This document shows, in pieces, positions 60,001 through 64,000 of a DNA stretch of 64,000 nucleotides (its first letter is position 1; the number at the start of each line of letters is the position of its first letter). The DNA is taken from the NCBI GenBank assembly GCA_007922305.1, contig ML677335.1:21201933-21265932 (forward strand), in the 5' to 3' direction. Below the pieces are notes generated by a model. It was given only the letters and a program-made list of their open reading frames with translations. It ran no database searches and was not told the origin of the DNA. Origin of the DNA: Dermatemys mawii. Lineage: Eukaryota; Chordata; Testudines; Dermatemydidae. The position numbers were made by a program, and so were the translations under genes.

Positions 60001-62103
60001 TCTGTGACAGGGTGAATGCAAGTTTAAAATGCATGTTAAACTAGGGGTCAATAGTACATATACAGGGAGTGAGATTATAAGTCTAAGGTTATTTTATACT
60101 ACAACATTCTAAGTTACATTTTCCTAACAATCATTTTCTTAACACCCCTTTAGTGACAAAAACAAGATATTACTTTTTACTGCCACTATAATATTAGTCA
60201 ATACAGCTGCGGGAGACACGGTTGCATCCTATTCTCATACATGCATTCTATTCTGGTTCTTTCATCATCAGAACTGCTAACCTATTTAGAATTCACTCCA
60301 GCAGTGCCACATTCTACCTCCATGTACACCAGTGCAACCCCACTGAAGAGAATTGCAAAGTTGTAAGGGCAGAAACTGGCCTGCTCTGATGACACATAAA
60401 CCCAGAAGAACAGAGTTTGATTAACAGATTACAAAATTTGCTGAGCAGGCACTTAGGAAAAAACTCTTCTTGTAAATTGAGCAAAATGTGACTGAGAAGT
60501 AACTGTGGCACAACAAACATGAACGCCCACAGTGCTGGTTTTTCAGTCACTTTTCTTAGTAAGTCTACATTCTAATTGCTTGTAAAACATTGCTTTAAAT
60601 ATCACCTAGAGGGGAAACCTAATATATTAGTATCTGCAGCCAAATCTACCTTCAAAGCACCACAAGAGGATGGTGCTAATGCCAAATTTCTCCTCTGAGC
60701 ACACTACCCTTTAGTTTTATAGAAGGGGCTGAGATGAGAGACTGCTCCAATTGACTTGCTTCTGGCTTCTTTCCCCCATTTCTGTGGTGTCATTGAGAAT
60801 TCATTCCAGCAAAAAGGAGCTTTTGTAGGAGAAGGGGAAAGAAAGCTTCAAATTAAGGCAGCCCCATCTTCCTAAAGAGCTTCTGGAAAATAATAATTGC
60901 TTTTACAAGTAGTGGCAGTGTAGAAAGAACACATGCCGATACTGCAGGGAGCCATCTTCTTCCGATCAGCATCCACAATGTTTCAGTGAAACCAACTCTT
61001 CCAAGATAAACCACCTTAGACGTGAACCATCAGCACTGACCTAAACCCTGCTCCCACTGAAGCCAGCAGTAAAATTCCCCTTGATTTCAGTGAGATCAGA
61101 GTTAGGGTAATGCTGATCACTTTTAAAAATTCCACCCTCTCTCTTTATGTACTTTATATTTATACAAACGCAATACTACCATACACATACAGGTACACGC
61201 TCAGCTAGATCGTTTCCTAGTCTCTCCATGTGCGTGCATGTACAATTGCAGTCTGATACTTTTGCCTTCACTTTTACACTTAACATCTGTTACAAATGGG
61301 CTTGTGCACTGTAGTCACAAATTTGCATGCAAGATAGTATTTATATTGCCTTACCTACTACTCCACTGAGTTTTAAAGATACAGACATTTACACTTCCAC
61401 ACACGTAGACTGTTTAAAGGCGTTTGCAAGTGCTAACAGGGACATGTTTTCATCATGAAAGTGCATACCCGCAGGCTGTGAATGTGAATGATTCTAACTC
61501 ACTTTTTAAAATTCCTTGATGCAGAGAAAAAGAAGCAATGGATCTACATGTTTGTAGCACTTTTATGCTTTGTTTAGCTGCAGTCAGAGAAATGTAAAAC
61601 ACCTCATGAACGTTTGGCCCAGTAAGAAAATCAATTCAGACACAACAGCAGTTTGTGCTGCTGAAAAGTTGCAATTCATTGACATGAAATGTAACAGCAG
61701 TAATTGTGAGAATTAGCAGGCAAATGGTGCATGAATCAATAATGATGTGGCTTGTACACCATTTGTCTTTTTGCATGATCCACAGGAAATACAATTGCAT
61801 AATTATATTCTTCAGTCTGTCAACAGTGAAGAATAACTGGATTTTATTAGCATATGCACAAACACTTGCCTATCTGGCATGGTGTAGATACACTCATAGG
61901 GACTAATCTTGCATCCATTATCAGGCAAAGCTCCCACTGTGATGGGATCATACCTCTGAGAACTCATTCTGAAACCCTTTTGGCTGCCAGAGGAGGCTTC
62001 CTTTCAGCTATCAGTGAAGTGATGCCTTCAGGTAAAATTTTTAATTCCTAAAGTTTGTGAAAAGTTTTGGAGTCTTTAGATTCTATACAGCTGTTATGGC
62101 CAT
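60001..62103. other. Non-coding DNA
   Basis: Holds repeat copy 2 (61031-61137) and a weak palindromic repeat with CCCCACTGAAG at 60338. No gene recognised. Confidence 0.45.
61031..61137 (+). repeat. Dispersed repeat, copy 2
   Basis: Same unit as 59485-59590, in the same orientation, about 1.5 kb away, with moderate divergence. Confidence 0.65.
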
Positions 62104-62310
62104 GGGCTTGTCTACACAGAGATTCAGTGCATGGCAAGCCAGGATGTGTATATATACACTAGCCTGCCACATACAAAGTTGTTGTGTGAACCCTGCTACT
62201 GAGCACTAGAAGTTCTACAGTATGAATATGTCAAAACATACAATGGAACTTTTCATGCACTGTACATACACACACTGATTGCCACACAAAGTCTCCATGT
62301 AGACAAGCCC
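62104..62310. mobile_element. Miniature DNA transposon, perfect 12-bp ends
   Basis: GGGCTTGTCTAC (62104-62115) and GTAGACAAGCCC (62299-62310) are perfect inverted repeats. Flanks TATGGCCAT (62095-62103) and TATTGCCAT (62311-62319) match at 8 of 9, so the duplication is 8 or 9 bp, as for hAT elements. 207 bp with no coding capacity. Confidence 0.85.
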
Positions 62311-62404
62311 TATTGCCATTAAGTATATTGCCATCAGAAGCTGGTATTTCTAAGAATGAAGTCAGAAACTTAAATTTCCAAAACATAGGCTTCTTATCAG
62401 ATCT

Positions 62405-62963
62405 TTCTCCTTCCCCCGGAGCCTTAGCAAGCCACACAGGCAGCGCTCTGGGTGGGTGGGGCTGTGAGCTCCTGCGGGGCAGCATGTCTGGCTCTGCGTG
62501 GAGCCAGACACACTGGTCTGAGCAGCACAGTAAGGAGGCTGGGGATGGGGGGGGAGGGGTTGGATAAGGGGCAGGGAGTCACGGGGAGCAGTCAGGGGAC
62601 AAGGGATGGTTGGAAGGGTTAGAGTTTTGGGGTGGGGCAGTCAGGGAATGGGGGGTGTTGGATAGGGCATGGGAGTCCCAGGGGTGTGGATAGGAGTTGG
62701 GGTGTGGGTTGGGTAGGGAGCAGTATCCTGGGGCTGGGGCTGGGGCTGGGGCGAGTCTCTGGACGGGGCGATCAGGGGACAAGGAGTAAGTGGGTTGGAT
62801 GGGTTGGGATTCTGAGGGAGGCAGTCAGCGGGTGGGAACTGGGAGGGGGTCAGATGGGGGTGGGGCCAGGCTGTTTGGGGAGGCACAGCCTTCCCTACCT
62901 GGCCCTTCATACAATTTTGCGACCCCCATGTGGCCCTCAGGCCAAAAAGTTTGCCCACCCCTG
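62405..62963 (-). mobile_element. hAT-type element with G-rich body
   Basis: The right end on the minus strand begins CAGGGGTGGGCAAACTTTTT, a hAT-type terminus. The body from 62520 to 62880 is extremely G-rich on the plus strand with imperfect repeats of GGGCAGTCAGGG-like units. The left end is not defined by a matching inverted repeat and may be truncated. Frames of up to 125 codons on both strands are low-complexity by-products. Confidence 0.65.
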
Positions 62964-63214
62964 AACTAAACCCCAGCAAAAATTGGTATAGAGTGGCCAT
63001 TGTGGTGCCAACACACACAATAATTGCTCAACAGAATGGCTGGGTTGACAAATGCATGTTTTGTAACAACCCAAACTGAATTTGGCTCTATCCCCAAATC
63101 TTAGATAATAGGAAACCACTGAACTGATTCTGCAGACCTCTACTGTCAATTAAATAAAAACTAATTTCTGTATTTACTGCTTTAACATCACTTAAAATTA
63201 TATGCAGTGTTGTT

Positions 63215-63371
63215 GTTGCTATGTTGGTCCCAGAATATTAGAGAGACATGGTGAATGAGGTAATATCTGAAGACCTGAAAAAGAGCTCTGTGTAGCTCAC
63301 AAACTTGTCTCGCTCACCAACAGAAGTTGGCCCAATAAAAGATATTACCTCACCCACCTTGTCTCACTAAT
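63215..63371 (+). mobile_element. Penelope-like tail with inverted head
   Basis: The arm 63237-63268 and the arm 63340-63371 are inverted over 32 bp with 28 matches (the right arm reads AGATATTACCTCACCCACCT and on). Between them lie ACCTGAAAAAGAGCTCTGTG and CTCACCAACAGAAGTTGG, the tail sequence also found at 45690. The interval 62964-63214 holds nothing recognised. Confidence 0.65.
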
Positions 63372-64000
63372 CACTTAAAGATGGCAGATTTATGGCGTAG
63401 CTACAATAAATTATATAAATTAATGAGAAGTTTAGCATTTTTTGTTTGTATTTTAGCTGGATTTTTTCAAGAATACAACTCTGAGTGGAGGATTATATAA
63501 ACTACAATTCTGCCAATATTAGTTAATTACATATTTTTTGTAGGTCAGTTGGGTATATTTTTTATTTGTTTGAGGCCAGTGCAATTTTAGTTTATCAAAT
63601 CTATTTCAGCTTATCATTGGAGAATTTAAGGAGCTAGCATTAAACATAGCTGATTTATGAATAAAAATTACCTTACACTGCGGTTTTACAGTTAATTTTA
63701 TATATAAATTGCCCACTTTTTTGTAATCCAACAAAAATAAAGCAGTTAGTGCCAGATATATCTAAACTACATGAGAATTCTTAGCCAAGAGGAATGCTAA
63801 GCAAATTGACAAAGTTACCCACACTGCTTCTCAAAATGATTTGCAAATGTACTCCGATCATTAGAATGTTACTATAGTTCAAACCCTGTGCTGTGCTATG
63901 CTATGGTGCCTGCTATTTTCTCTCTGTCTCATCAACCAACAGAACTGAGTAAAAAATAAAAGTTAGAAAAATTGATCTCAGAGTTTCTTTGTCATAGAAT
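63372..64000. other. Non-coding DNA to window edge
   Basis: AT-rich. The last bases, TCATAGAAT (63992-64000), equal one CR1 8-bp tail unit on the minus strand, so a CR1 copy may begin just beyond the window. This is too short to call. Confidence 0.4.

Noticed and set aside
62579..63018. Minus-strand proline-rich frame of 125 codons
   Set aside because: It is the complement of the G-rich transposon body and runs through the transposon end.
63992..64000. CR1 tail unit at the window edge
   Set aside because: Only nine bases are visible; noted under the last interval but not called as an element.

Overview
The window looks like non-coding nuclear DNA of a sauropsid vertebrate, most likely a turtle. 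This rests on the kinds of interspersed repeats seen: CR1 LINE fragments ending in the CR1-type 8-bp tail (CATAGAAT/ATTCTATG class), Penelope-like element tails, CORE-SINE (MIR-like) copies, many short non-autonomous DNA transposons, and solo LTRs. I recognise several of these as sequences common in turtle genomes. That recognition is from memory and no database was searched. Base composition is AT-rich with few CpG, as expected for intergenic or intronic vertebrate DNA. I found no convincing protein-coding exon, no tRNA or rRNA gene, no CRISPR array and no operon-like organisation. Every open reading frame is short, and those with recognisable content are broken pieces of CR1 reverse transcriptase or of a Penelope endonuclease.

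Layout. 1-8053 is mostly unique AT-rich DNA with small repeat scraps. 8054-8836 is a solo LTR with TG..CA ends and a perfect 5-bp target duplication, lying next to a tRNA-like Pol III box pair. 9656-12171 holds a CR1 tail, an LTR-like stretch and a second LTR with three CCAAT boxes and a TATA box. 13769-17468 holds a 2.2-kb decayed CR1, a hAT miniature element with an 8-bp duplication, a CR1 tail and a possible LTR. 18741-19651 is an unrecognised minus-strand stretch that might be a retrocopy. 21140-22838 is a plus-strand CR1. 24565-29978 holds a GC-rich hAT-like element, a strong 45-nt hairpin, a small inverted-repeat element and a CR1 piece. About 30-42.9 kb is the most repeat-poor part. From 42.9 to 57.1 kb the window is dense: two Penelope-like pieces, several hAT-type miniature elements, two CORE-SINEs, two related solo LTRs in the same orientation, and two CR1 copies. 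57-62 kb is quiet again apart from a repeated palindromic unit and an LTR-like promoter. 62.1-63.4 kb ends with two DNA transposons and a Penelope-like inverted unit.

No genes act together here; the story is layered insertion. Examples: a 244-bp miniature element sits inside an LTR (55350-55593 within 55201-55916), a 54-bp palindrome sits inside a CORE-SINE (47793-47846), and an LTR lies at the 3' end of the same SINE (48021). The most testable observations are the solo LTR duplications, three CCAAT boxes phased at exactly 26 bp in an LTR promoter, the 19-bp-stem hairpin at 25294-25338, the GGTACT hexamer array and the G-rich tract at 62.5-62.9 kb. I did not find evidence for a new biological system.
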